Shown: piece after piece, positions 9,202 to 17,426 of the stretch
Position numbering within the stretch: the first letter of the stretch is position 1
Layout of the letters: each line of letters begins with the position of its first letter
Origin: Spirosoma luteum DSM 19990
Lineage (GTDB): Bacteria > Bacteroidota > Bacteroidia > Cytophagales > Spirosomataceae
Direction of reading: 5' to 3'
Assembly: GCF_000374065.1 (NCBI RefSeq)
Contig: NZ_KB893311.1
Span: 1-64,000 of the forward strand
DNA: 64,000 nucleotides
The notes under the pieces: generated by a model
What the model saw: only the letters and a program-made list of their open reading frames with translations
What the model was told of the DNA's origin: nothing
The model's database searches: none
Position numbers and translations under genes: made by a program

Positions 9202-9328
9202 AGCAACTGGCATCCTGACTATAACCGATTAACTTTGAATAGCCTATGAATCGGTCTGCCAGATAGATAAACATTCCGCTATTGGGTACGTTGGAGAGCA
9301 TCACATCCCCTATACAAGTAGCACAGGA

Positions 9329-10264
9329 TCATACCGTCAGCTTCAATAGCCAGCGCATGAAGGCATTGAGACAGCTTGTCCGGCGCAACTGGTTGAAGAG
9401 TATAATGCCCGCCAGGGCGGAGAGCAGCCCCCCCGTAACGTCGAGTACGTAGTGATGGCTGTTGTAGACGGCTGAAAACCAGATGCCTGCCATCACCAGC
9501 GCAAAAAATACGTTGACCAACCCCAGCCTGTTTTTCAGCCCGTAGTAGAGAACAATGACGGGGTAGGACGAGTGGAGCGACGGCATGGCCGCAAACACAT
9601 TGGAGCTTTTGGCATAAATACCAGCAAAAATTGGTACGCCCACAAGCCGGTCGAAATTGGCTAAACCCGCCGTATTACCCGGGGTATGTTCATGAAAAGT
9701 AAACCCATACAACTGTACGTACCAGGGTGGTGCTGCCGGATACAGGTAGTAGACCACAAAACCCAAAAAATTGACCAGCACGAACGTCAGGGCAAACGGA
9801 AAAAAAGCGGGCCGGTTCCTGAAAAAAAGGTAAGTGCCGAAAAGCAGCGGGATGGGAATCCAGGTCAGGTAGAGTACGCCGGTTAGTATATCCAGGAACG
9901 GTGTTCGGTGAGCCAGCCAGTACTCATTGGGCGTCAGGATCGACTGCCCGTCGGAAATGCCGAACAGCGTTTTTTCCAGCGAATACAGCGACTCGATGTG
10001 TACGAACGCGTACTGGTAGTTTGGGAACGCTTTCATGTAATCGAAAATGATCCAGTATACCAGGAATATAGAAAAACCGATTATGAACTTACGGGTTGGC
10101 GTTGAGGCATAGTATAACCCATTGACCAGCGCAATGAGAAACAACTGATCCGGTTTGAATCCAACCAGAATGAACGACAGGAGCAGATAACCCAGCGATA
10201 GTACGCTTAGAGTCAATACCTGTTTGTGAATAGTAGGTCGGCTAGTGGGTGAATCGGGTGTCAT
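9329..10264 (-). CDS. PAP2/AUR1-like inositol phosphoceramide synthase candidate
   Basis: Polytopic membrane enzyme (311 residues from the ATG at 10264, chosen for the AGGA-like ribosome site just upstream and because the longer form overlaps the previous gene). The C-terminal PAP2_3 signature is clear: AAMPSLHSSYPVIVLYYGL and SAVYNSHHYVLDVTGGLLSA, giving the catalytic His residues used by fungal AUR1 and bacterial sphingolipid synthases. In Bacteroides an AUR1-like PAP2 enzyme transfers the inositol phosphate head group onto ceramide. It is the last gene of an operon containing a CDP-alcohol phosphatidyltransferase and a PgpA-like phosphatase, the same trio found in that pathway. The substrate is inferred from context. 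Confidence 0.78.
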   Translation of the reverse strand: MTPDSPTSRPTIHKQVLTLSVLSLGYLLLSFILVGFKPDQLFLIALVNGLYYASTPTRKFIIGFSIFLVYWIIFDYMKAFPNYQYAFVHIESLYSLEKTLFGISDGQSILTPNEYWLAHRTPFLDILTGVLYLTWIPIPLLFGTYLFFRNRPAFFPFALTFVLVNFLGFVVYYLYPAAPPWYVQLYGFTFHEHTPGNTAGLANFDRLVGVPIFAGIYAKSSNVFAAMPSLHSSYPVIVLYYGLKNRLGLVNVFFALVMAGIWFSAVYNSHHYVLDVTGGLLSALAGIILFNQLRRTSCLNAFMRWLLKLTV

Positions 10265-10298
10265 TTTTTGGTAATTCCTCAGTTTGTCGGCGCTATCG

Positions 10299-11600
10299 TC
10301 AGACGATAAGGCGCTCGATCGTGCTTTCTCCGGTAGATGCATTTATGCCCTCTACCTGAATGTATTTTACATTGGGTTTCCACAGCGTACCGCCCTCAAT
10401 ATGCACGTACAGCCGTCGCAGAATCACCCGTTTCTGATTCACGTTGGCATAGATATGGTAGCCCGGCTCCCGTTCCGATTTGACCAGGCGGAGCAGGAGT
10501 TTTTTGTACGAAACAAAGTGTAGTTCGTATTCCTCATTCGAGAGTGGCCGCGATTTTATGCCGTAGGCAAACGTCCGCTGGATGTACGAAAGCTCTTTGG
10601 GCTCGCTTTGTTCGGTGTAGCGAATCCAGAAAACATGCACGGGTTCCTGCTTATCCAGTTTTCCGTTTTTCAGATTCAGCGCGCAGATAATTGTGTTGGG
10701 ATTAGGGTCCCGCTGAAGGTAGAACAACTGATTGGGGATGTTCCTGGGCACCGGAAAGGTTAGTTTTACCTTATCCTGCCGGGTACCCGCGGGCAGTTCC
10801 TTCGCTATAGCCGACTGGCTCATCAGGCTGGCCGACGTCAGCAACGCCAGCATCAGCACCTTCACCGGCGAACCGGAATTTTCCTTTTCGGCAAGTGCTT
10901 TCTTCGCATCCATCAACCGGTTATAGGCCGTCAGGTTGGTCATCACGGCCATAATCGTCAGCGGCAGGGTGAAAATGGACATGGTCTCGAAAACGTGTAC
11001 CGGAATGCCCGGCACAAACACCTTGAAATCGGGGCCGAGCAGGGGCGCAAAACAGCCACAGGCCAGCGCCGATATGCCAATCGTGATGACCCGTTCAGGA
11101 CGTTGCATCAAGCCTCCTTTCGACTCGATACCCAGCCCTTCGGCTCTGGCTCTTGTATAGCTGACCATCATCGAGCCGATCAAGGCGATAAAAGCGAACA
11201 GGGAGCCGAAAAAGTAGTGATGGGCAATCAGGTAATAACAGATACCCAAAAACATGATCAGTTCGCTGTAGCGGTCCAGGACTGAGTCGAACATAGCCCC
11301 ATATAATGTACTCATCTTGCCGAGTCGTGCCACCTGCCCGTCGAGCATGTCGAACAGACCGGCGAACAGCACCAGCGCGCCAGCCCAGCCAACGTAGCTA
11401 AGGTCGCCCCGATTGCCTTGCTGAGCGCCCAGGATGAAGACCCCGGCGACTCCTATGTTCAGGATCAGTCCGATGGTCGTGACCATATTTGGGGTCAGGC
11501 CCAGCCGGATCAGCAACCGGACAAAGGGATTGATGACGGTGTAGATCCCCAGTTGGATCTTCGTGCGCATTGGAATTGCCTGTTGCATAGTGGTAGGCAT
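10299..11600 (-). CDS. CDP-alcohol phosphatidyltransferase fused to DUF4833 (phosphatidylinositol-phosphate synthase candidate)
   Basis: A 433-residue two-part protein. Residues about 10-235 are a CDP-alcohol phosphatidyltransferase with the complete metal site DMLDGQVARLGKMSTLYGAM followed by FDSVLDRYSE (D..DG..AR........G...D...D) and several membrane helices. A second hydrophobic stretch near 247-268 (VKVLMLALLTSASLMSQSAI) resembles a signal or anchor and leads into residues about 275-433, which look like DUF4833 (FPVPRNIPNQLFYLQRDPNP, then an all-beta region). Enzymes of this class next to AUR1-like genes in Bacteroidota make phosphatidylinositol phosphate from CDP-diacylglycerol and inositol phosphate. 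The fusion itself is unusual: it couples a cytoplasmic-face enzyme to a probably periplasmic domain. Confidence 0.85.
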   Translation of the reverse strand: MPTTMQQAIPMRTKIQLGIYTVINPFVRLLIRLGLTPNMVTTIGLILNIGVAGVFILGAQQGNRGDLSYVGWAGALVLFAGLFDMLDGQVARLGKMSTLYGAMFDSVLDRYSELIMFLGICYYLIAHHYFFGSLFAFIALIGSMMVSYTRARAEGLGIESKGGLMQRPERVITIGISALACGCFAPLLGPDFKVFVPGIPVHVFETMSIFTLPLTIMAVMTNLTAYNRLMDAKKALAEKENSGSPVKVLMLALLTSASLMSQSAIAKELPAGTRQDKVKLTFPVPRNIPNQLFYLQRDPNPNTIICALNLKNGKLDKQEPVHVFWIRYTEQSEPKELSYIQRTFAYGIKSRPLSNEEYELHFVSYKKLLLRLVKSEREPGYHIYANVNQKRVILRRLYVHIEGGTLWKPNVKYIQVEGINASTGESTIERLIV

Positions 11601-11606
11601 AATGGG

Positions 11607-14162
11607 TTAAAAATCAAACGTGGCGCGGGCACGGACTCCCCATTGCGACACGTTAGGGTGATCTAAATAATTGAGCCGTTTGACCAGGTCGATCCGAAAC
11701 AACTTCAGCACGTTGGCCACCCCGACACTGGCTTCCATATACGGCGTATTGCTTAAGGTGTACGTGTAAGGAACCCCCTGCGCATCGACGGGAAACTGGT
11801 AGAGAGAAGGGTGCTTCTGTGGGTCATTCTCACTGCGTAAACCACCGTATAGCGCCTTGACAGAGAACGCTTCCCGCCACTTTAACTTCTTGAGCAACGG
11901 GATTTTATTGAAGAAAAATCCATTGAATGAATGATCAAGACTAACACTGGCGTAGTGATCGCTGACGAATTCCAGGAAATTCATCAGGTTGTATGAGTTT
12001 AACTGATACGCGTAGGTTTGGTTGGCCCGGTGAATGGTCAACAGAGGGAAGGGCACCTGACCAAAGATGTACCCGCCCTGCAGCGTCACGTTCGAATAAC
12101 CCAGTTGCGACAGTAAAAACCGCTTGCTGATGCTGCCCGTCAGGTTGTGGTAGTTATAGGCACCGTTGAACAGGCCCTTGATGCCCGTGGCAAAGCGCAA
12201 TGAATAAACCGGATAGCGACCGATGATGGGCACCCGGTAAATTTTTCCCTGGTAGAACTGCTCGTTAGGTGCCCAGCGGGCTTCTACTGACACTTCGGAG
12301 GTTGTCAGCGTTGGCGAGGGGGTGTTTTCGTCGTCGCCAGCGCGCTTAAACTGGAGGCTTCCGGCTGGCGACTGCTGCCAGTTTTTGAAGCCTATACCGT
12401 AGGAAAAGTGATTCTCGAACTCGTGAACGTAGTCGATGCGCCAGGTGTCGTTATACAGATACTTGTCATTGATACCCCGTTTAAAGGAGAGCAAAAAGTT
12501 GTCTTCCTGCACAAACTGAAGCTCCTGTCCCGGAATCTTGACGTCGCGCTGAAAACTGGCCCGAATGTAGTTCTGCGGAAACTGATAAATCGATTTGTTA
12601 TTGATGGAGTACGTTCCGCTCAGGAAGTACTTCCACTTCTGGTCTCTGAATCCATAGGCCGCATACGTTTCGGCGTAGTAACGCTTGCTCAGTTCGGGCG
12701 TGGTGCGACCGCCCAGCCGCAACCGGAATCCCTCGACCGGGTTGAAGCTATAGAACGTATTGGCCGGGCCTATTTCGAAGGGGCCAAAGGATTTATAGCC
12801 AGCCAGCAGGAAGGTAAGGGCTTCCATGGTGCGCCGGAATGAGGGCATGCGTTTCAGGCTGTCGATGTTAGCGTATACCTTCGATTCAGCGGCCGAGAGT
12901 GTATCGTGGCGGCTGGTTTGCCAGAACTGCTCGGGTCGGTTGGTTGCATCGGTTTCCGCTACTTCCGTCTTCCCTTCATAAAAATCGTCCGGCTGTGCGC
13001 TATCCGTTTTGTAGTTGCGGTAGGACAGGGTTCGCTGACCAAACAGGCCGCCCCCCTTGCCTTTGGTAATGCCGAAGTCGGCCAGCAGGTCGCTCTTGCT
13101 GAGAAAATACCGGCCATCGGTGTTCTGTTCGAACTGCAGGTGAATCTGCAGATCGCGCACCCAGTTCAGGTTGATTTTGGGGTTTACCGACAGATTGATT
13201 TTCTGGACGGCATAATTACCGTCCAGGGTGATGTACATCTTGCCCTCAAACAGCATGTCGGTCGCGTTGCGGGGCACAAAATTTAAACCAACCAGTTTTG
13301 TGCTGTCAACGGTGATGGTATCGGCCAGGAAATACTGATAGAAGGTAGGCGCACTGCCGGCAATGGGACTCAGAAACTGATTGGTTATCAAAAAGATCGA
13401 ATTCTGATAAATATCAACCTTCGAATACATCCGGTTCAGGTAAAGGCTGAGGCCGTTGCTGTCGAAATACTGACCAAAATCGACTCGTTTGTTGCCTTTG
13501 ACAATGATCTTCTCCTTCTGGGGATTCTTGCGGTAGTAGTGTTCGGCTATTTTTTCTTCCAGGTAAACCGGCAGGAGCGATTTTCCGGGTAAGGTTGTCG
13601 TATCCCGATTGTTGAGCAGAAAACGGTACTTCTGGAAGATTTTTCGCTCGGATACTTTCGTCGACAAGCTACTCAGTGAAAACTGAAGTTTGTCGTATTC
13701 CTCATACGCTGCGTAAGCATAATTGCCAATCTGGTTCTGCTCTTTGTGGCTGATGACGTTCCTGATCAGTTCAACGGCGGGATTGTTTTTGTTGCGGTAG
13801 CGCTCCTGCTTGCTCCGGCGGATGACCACTTCGTTCAGGAGCTGCGAATCTGCGGCCAGACTGATGCGCAGTTCCTGGGTGTTTCCCGGTACGATGGATC
13901 GGGTAATGGTTTTATACCCGATAAACGAAACGGCTACCTTGGTGAAATCGCCGTTTCCGGTCAATGTGTAAGCACCCCGTTCGTTGGCCGTTGTGCCAAT
14001 GGTGGTGCCGACGAAAACAATATTGGCGAATGATAAGGGCTGTTTGGTGGCCTCGTCGATAATGGTCCCGCTGACGGTTGTGGTTTGCGCACTGGTCAAA
14101 CTACAGTTTAAAAAAAACAGTCCTGTAAAAAGCTGCACCGCGCGGTGTAGGGCGTGATTCAT
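11607..14162 (-). CDS. DUF5686 outer-membrane protein with carboxypeptidase-like regulatory domain
   Basis: An 851-residue exported protein. The signal peptide (FTGLFFLNCSLTSAQ) is followed by a carboxypeptidase-regulatory-like beta-sandwich at residues about 28-112 (TVSGTIIDEATKQPLSFANI), then a long DUF5686 beta-barrel region ending VSQWGVRARATFDF with a terminal aromatic, typical of outer-membrane barrels. The function of DUF5686 is not established. The start overlaps the GtrA stop (ATGA), and the stop lies 6 bp before the phosphatidyltransferase start, so it is translationally coupled in the inositol-lipid operon. That suggests, but does not prove, a role in envelope lipid transport or modification. 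Confidence 0.88.
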   Translation of the reverse strand: MNHALHRAVQLFTGLFFLNCSLTSAQTTTVSGTIIDEATKQPLSFANIVFVGTTIGTTANERGAYTLTGNGDFTKVAVSFIGYKTITRSIVPGNTQELRISLAADSQLLNEVVIRRSKQERYRNKNNPAVELIRNVISHKEQNQIGNYAYAAYEEYDKLQFSLSSLSTKVSERKIFQKYRFLLNNRDTTTLPGKSLLPVYLEEKIAEHYYRKNPQKEKIIVKGNKRVDFGQYFDSNGLSLYLNRMYSKVDIYQNSIFLITNQFLSPIAGSAPTFYQYFLADTITVDSTKLVGLNFVPRNATDMLFEGKMYITLDGNYAVQKINLSVNPKINLNWVRDLQIHLQFEQNTDGRYFLSKSDLLADFGITKGKGGGLFGQRTLSYRNYKTDSAQPDDFYEGKTEVAETDATNRPEQFWQTSRHDTLSAAESKVYANIDSLKRMPSFRRTMEALTFLLAGYKSFGPFEIGPANTFYSFNPVEGFRLRLGGRTTPELSKRYYAETYAAYGFRDQKWKYFLSGTYSINNKSIYQFPQNYIRASFQRDVKIPGQELQFVQEDNFLLSFKRGINDKYLYNDTWRIDYVHEFENHFSYGIGFKNWQQSPAGSLQFKRAGDDENTPSPTLTTSEVSVEARWAPNEQFYQGKIYRVPIIGRYPVYSLRFATGIKGLFNGAYNYHNLTGSISKRFLLSQLGYSNVTLQGGYIFGQVPFPLLTIHRANQTYAYQLNSYNLMNFLEFVSDHYASVSLDHSFNGFFFNKIPLLKKLKWREAFSVKALYGGLRSENDPQKHPSLYQFPVDAQGVPYTYTLSNTPYMEASVGVANVLKLFRIDLVKRLNYLDHPNVSQWGVRARATFDF

Positions 14163-14536
14163 GATAAACTAAAGACAAAATCTTTATGGAAAAAGTAATT
14201 GTAACTCACTCCGACCAGAATGGATACGAGTGTTTTTGCCAGCAGATACTGGACCCCCAGTACATGGGTAGCCATGAAAAGCCCGCTCGCGTTGAGGGCC
14301 GTGTTGCCCGTCCAGACCAGCAAAAACCGCCGGAATTGCACACCAATGGGCTGGTTGCTGGCTGTGAACGTCCAGTTCCGGGCGATCATGAAGTTGGCCA
14401 GTCCTCCGCAAACAGCCCCCATCAGGCTGGCTGCCAGATACCAGCTATTTAGCAGGCTCACCCCAACGATAGTGATCAGAAAGTCGACCCATGAGGCCAG
14501 GAGAGAGGTGGTTTGAACTTTGACGAATATGTGCAT
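14159..14536 (-). CDS. GtrA-family membrane protein
   Basis: A 125-residue protein with four predicted membrane helices, the standard GtrA layout. The pattern ANFMIARNWTFTASNQP followed by two helices and a C-terminal NYFFHKDFVF matches the family, which includes proteins proposed to flip polyprenyl-linked sugars. It begins 4 bp after the pgpA-like gene and overlaps the DUF5686 gene by 4 bp. In this operon it may move a lipid-linked intermediate across the membrane, which is inference from its neighbours. Confidence 0.85.
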   Translation of the reverse strand: MHIFVKVQTTSLLASWVDFLITIVGVSLLNSWYLAASLMGAVCGGLANFMIARNWTFTASNQPIGVQFRRFLLVWTGNTALNASGLFMATHVLGVQYLLAKTLVSILVGVSYNYFFHKDFVFSLS

Positions 14537-14540
14537 AACG

Positions 14541-15032
14541 TTAGAGGAAATTGAACGCCAGGGCGCCCTGTAACAGCAAGTTAGTATAGAGTCCAGCTAG
14601 CAGATCGTCGAGCATGACGCCCCAGCCTCCGCCTACCTTCTCCAGCCTGCGAATACCAAACGGTTTAAGAATATCGAACAGACGAAACAGAACGAGCCCC
14701 GCCAGCAGACTTCCGGCGTGAATTGGGATGAGTAATAAACTCAGGCACATCCCCGCAACTTCATCGATGACAACCCGGTAGCTGTCTTTGCCCCACTGGT
14801 GTTCAACCGCCGTAGCCGACCAGACGCCCAACCCCGTAATCAGGAGCGTGATCAGAAGCGGGCCGTAAAAGGAGTAAGCTCCAGGCGGCGCCAGTCCAGG
14901 CAGGGCCAGATACCAGACGGCGCAGCACAGAATGGACGCTACCGTACCGCCACCCTTTCGGATGTAACCGACGCCAAAAACGGAGGCTATCAGTTTATGC
15001 GCTGCTATACAGGTTGTCGGGTAGGTATTCAT
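14541..15032 (-). CDS. pgpA: PgpA-like phosphatidylglycerophosphatase (probable phosphatidylinositol-phosphate phosphatase)
   Basis: A 163-residue membrane phosphatase. Conserved PgpA features are present: an N-terminal GYIRKGGGTVASILCC (G.G..aS), the acidic helix VVIDEVAGMCLSLLLIPIHA, FRLFDILKPFGIRRLEK and the C-terminal GGWGVMLDDLLAGLYTNLLL with its paired aspartates. Housekeeping PgpA dephosphorylates phosphatidylglycerophosphate. As first gene of an operon with a phosphatidylinositol-phosphate-synthase-like gene and an AUR1-like gene, it more likely dephosphorylates phosphatidylinositol phosphate, as proposed for the PgpA homologue in the Bacteroides inositol-lipid cluster. Its promoter region contains a 55-bp palindrome directly upstream. 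Confidence 0.85.
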   Translation of the reverse strand: MNTYPTTCIAAHKLIASVFGVGYIRKGGGTVASILCCAVWYLALPGLAPPGAYSFYGPLLITLLITGLGVWSATAVEHQWGKDSYRVVIDEVAGMCLSLLLIPIHAGSLLAGLVLFRLFDILKPFGIRRLEKVGGGWGVMLDDLLAGLYTNLLLQGALAFNFL

Positions 15033-15065
15033 ATGCCACAGAAATTCGCTTTGTTCTGGGTAATT

Positions 15066-15120
15066 CTACTTGCTTAGTTATCTCATTAACAACGTGTTAG
15101 TGAGATAACTAAGCAAGTAG
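15066..15120. promoter_or_regulatory. 55-bp near-perfect palindrome, probable operator
   Basis: Arms 15066-15085 and 15101-15120 are perfect 20-bp inverted repeats (TTAGTTATCTCA paired with TGAGATAACTAA at the core). Inside, TAACA (15087-15091) pairs with TGTTA (15095-15099) around an ACG loop, leaving one T/G mismatch. No T-tract follows on either strand, so a simple terminator is unlikely. It lies 33 bp upstream of pgpA and 53 bp after the MarR gene stop, which suits a MarR-type operator controlling the lipid operon. Confidence 0.7.
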
Positions 15121-15173
15121 TAAAAATCTTTACAGTTAATGCTTTAACTATATGCCTAAATAAGAGAAGACGC

Positions 15174-15659
15174 TCAGGTTTCCAGTGGCTTCGGGCATTT
15201 CTCCATCATAGTGTGGCACTTTAAGTTAGAAATCACTTTGCGTAGCGTTTGCATTGCCTTCGAAAACTCGCAGGCTGGTATGTCCGTATTGGCAGTAGCA
15301 TACATCTCTTTCAACCAGGGAAGAAGTGCCATTTGCAGGTGCCGACCCTGATCGGTCAAAAAGATGAGTTTATTACGGCGATCACAAATGTCTCCCTGTC
15401 GATACACCAGTTTGCGCTGGGTCAAATTATCGATCAAATAGGTTATACTCGCTTTATCCTTCAGGTTGGCATCGGCGATTTCCTGTTGATTCGCCCCGTC
15501 GTTCTCCCATAGGTAGGCCATGATTTGAAGCATTTCAAACGTCAGATCGACTTTGTCTTGCTTCAATTTTTGCTGAACATATTGCCGGAAGGCAGTATTG
15601 ACCTGAATGATAATGTGGGCAAACTCTTTTTGTACTCCGGTTGAATCGGCAGTGTTCAT
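15174..15659 (-). CDS. MarR-family transcriptional regulator
   Basis: A 161-residue winged-helix regulator, start taken at the ATG 15659 (MNTADSTGVQ) because the longer reading frame gives an atypical N-terminus. The DNA-binding part reads LWENDGANQQEIADANLKDK followed by ASITYLIDNLTQRKLVYR and the wing DICDRRNKLIFLTDQGRHL, which is classic MarR. It is upstream of the inositol-lipid operon on the same strand and divergent from a PfkB kinase. The adjacent palindrome is a natural binding site. A similar half-site, TTAGGGTATCTC, lies at 15664-15675 just upstream of its own start, consistent with autoregulation. Confidence 0.9.
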   Translation of the reverse strand: MNTADSTGVQKEFAHIIIQVNTAFRQYVQQKLKQDKVDLTFEMLQIMAYLWENDGANQQEIADANLKDKASITYLIDNLTQRKLVYRQGDICDRRNKLIFLTDQGRHLQMALLPWLKEMYATANTDIPACEFSKAMQTLRKVISNLKCHTMMEKCPKPLET

Positions 15660-15867
15660 TGAGTTAGGGTATCTCCTGGCTGTTACGTGACAAATTAACA
15701 CCAGGCCAACAGAATTAGTTAAATACTTTACTAAAAATTGACACGTTTTTTTTTATTTACTGTTAATACGTCGGGGGACTCCTGGAACGGGCCAGTCAGC
15801 ACAGACGTAACCGAGTCATACCTGGACTGCGAAAATTTTCAACTCAATTCGCTGATCAACAGTTATT

Positions 15868-16740
15868 ATGCTCGATATCTGTACTATAGGCCACATTTCC
15901 CTGGACAGGGTTCTCACGCCACAATCGGTGAACTACATGCCCGGTGGCACCTCGTTCTACTTTTCCAAAGCACTGGCTCACTCCGCTATCAAGTATGGAT
16001 TGCTGACAGCCGTGGCTCCGCAGGAACACCGGATTGTCGACGATCTTCGGGCAGAAGGGATTACGGTTTATACGCAGCCAAGCAGACATACCGTCTATTT
16101 TGAAAATATTTATGGTGACGACCAGGACGACCGGGACCAGAATGTACTCGCAAAGGCAGATCCGTTCAGTACTGTTCTGATACCTGATATCAAAGCAAGA
16201 ATATTTCATCTGGGTCCGTTGCTGGCCGACGATATACCGGTGTCACTGTTGGCTGACCTGTCCAAAAGAGGCCTGGTTTCACTGGACATTCAGGGGTACT
16301 TAAGGCACTTGGTCAAGCGGAAAGTGGTGTACCGCGACTGGGCCCACAAACGGGATATGTTGCCTAAAGTCGGTATCCTGAAAGTAAATAATTTTGAAAT
16401 GGAAGTGCTTACCGGCCGTACCAGTGCCCACGAGGGTGCCCGCTACCTGGCCGACCTCGGCGTGCCGGAAGTAGTGGTGACGCTGGGCAGCAAAGGATCA
16501 CTGATTTTTAATCAGGGCAAGTTTTCCCGAATTCCGGCTTTCAAACCCAAAACGGTAGTGGACGCCACCGGGTGTGGCGATACTTACATGGCCGGCTATC
16601 TGTTAAAACGGGTACAGGGGGCTGGTATAGAGGAGGCTGGCGAATTCGGTGCTGCGATGGCCACCGTCAAAATTGGTGCATTCGGCCCGTTCTCCGGCTC
16701 TCACGCCTTAGTCACCCAACTGCTTGGACAAGTTGTTTGA
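15868..16740 (+). CDS. PfkB-family sugar kinase (possible inositol kinase)
   Basis: A 290-residue ribokinase-fold enzyme. The substrate-side motif NYMPGGTSFYFSKALA (about residues 27-42) and the ATP/catalytic signature VVDATGCGDTYMAGYL (residues about 231-246, catalytic Asp after GCG) are intact. The protein is short for the family and has an unusual DATGCGD in place of DTTGAGD. It is divergent from the MarR gene and shares its intergenic region. Because the operon contains a phosphatidylinositol-phosphate-synthase candidate but no inositol-phosphate synthase in view, a kinase making inositol phosphate from free inositol would fill the gap. PfkB-type inositol kinases are known in archaea and plants. 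This substrate is a hypothesis. Confidence 0.85.
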   Translation: MLDICTIGHISLDRVLTPQSVNYMPGGTSFYFSKALAHSAIKYGLLTAVAPQEHRIVDDLRAEGITVYTQPSRHTVYFENIYGDDQDDRDQNVLAKADPFSTVLIPDIKARIFHLGPLLADDIPVSLLADLSKRGLVSLDIQGYLRHLVKRKVVYRDWAHKRDMLPKVGILKVNNFEMEVLTGRTSAHEGARYLADLGVPEVVVTLGSKGSLIFNQGKFSRIPAFKPKTVVDATGCGDTYMAGYLLKRVQGAGIEEAGEFGAAMATVKIGAFGPFSGSHALVTQLLGQVV

Positions 16741-16897
16741 GAAACTGGGAAAGTAGCGGCTTCTGCGGGGTCGCCCTTCAGCCAAATTTATTGTTAGAGC
16801 ATCCATACGTGTCAGTGTCGTGCTCTGAGTGCAGCGGACCCTTTCGACTCTTAGGAAGCTGACCTTAAGCTTATTACACTCGTTGAAACCCAAAAAC

Positions 16898-17116
16898 ATG
16901 GCGGCTCAGCTCGATGATTTTTCCGACCATGTGCAGGAGTTGATCGACTTTTTGAGGCTCAAACGGGTTTATGAGAAAGCCCTGAATATAAACATACCCG
17001 GGATTGATCTTGAGCAGGCGAAAGCATTTACCCAAAAAGTACATCAGGTATGCCCGTACTCCAATGCAACCCGAAACAACATTGAAGTAGAATTAATAAC
17101 AACTAATCATGATTAA
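16898..17116 (+). pseudogene. ohr: Truncated organic hydroperoxide resistance (Ohr/OsmC) gene, C-terminal part
   Basis: The reading frame ends with NINIPGIDLEQAKAFTQKVH then QVCPYSNATRNNIEVEL, the distinctive Ohr C-terminus including the second redox Cys in VCPYSNATR. Only about 45 residues of Ohr remain. The upstream 23 residues from the ATG at 16898 (MAAQLDDFSDHVQELIDFLR) do not look like Ohr. The junction, near 16970, coincides with the switch from GC-rich to AT-rich sequence, so an AT-rich block was joined here in the middle of its ohr gene. The product would lack the first catalytic Cys and is presumably inactive. Confidence 0.75.
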
Positions 17117-17426
17117 TATGAAATGGTATCATTATGTAACAGCCTTTTTTGCTGGCATGTTCCTTGCCAATGCAGTACCCCATTTTGTAAATGGTGTTTC
17201 GGGAAACCCCTTTCCCTCACCATTTGCTGATCCGCCAGGCAAAGGGCTTTCGGTGCCAATAGTAAACGTATTGTGGGGGTTGTTTAACATCGTTATTGGT
17301 TATCTGCTTTATAGATACAGCAAAATCAATTCTCAAAACAAAATGTCTGTACTTGTTTTCTTTTTGGGGATTGTGGCTATCAGCATCATGCTAAGTATTG
17401 TTTTTTTAGATAAAGCAAAAATGTAA
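17109..17426 (+). CDS. Small integral membrane protein, unknown function
   Basis: A 105-residue protein with about three membrane helices: FFAGMFLANAVPHFVNGVSG, IVNVLWGLFNIVIGYLLYRY and VLVFFLGIVAISIMLSIVFL. The PHFVNGVSGNPFPSPF segment is a recognisable feature of a conserved small bacterial membrane family without assigned function. It overlaps the end of the ohr relic by 8 bp and the glutathione peroxidase start by 1 bp, so it is in one transcription unit with the peroxidase. An internal ATG at 17118 is an alternative start. Confidence 0.65.
   Translation: MINMKWYHYVTAFFAGMFLANAVPHFVNGVSGNPFPSPFADPPGKGLSVPIVNVLWGLFNIVIGYLLYRYSKINSQNKMSVLVFFLGIVAISIMLSIVFLDKAKM

Noticed and set aside
9043..9249. 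68-codon ORF right after the TolC gene
   Set aside because: It runs across the two GAGAGCATC/GACGGT repeats and has no family resemblance; the repeat structure explains the open frame.
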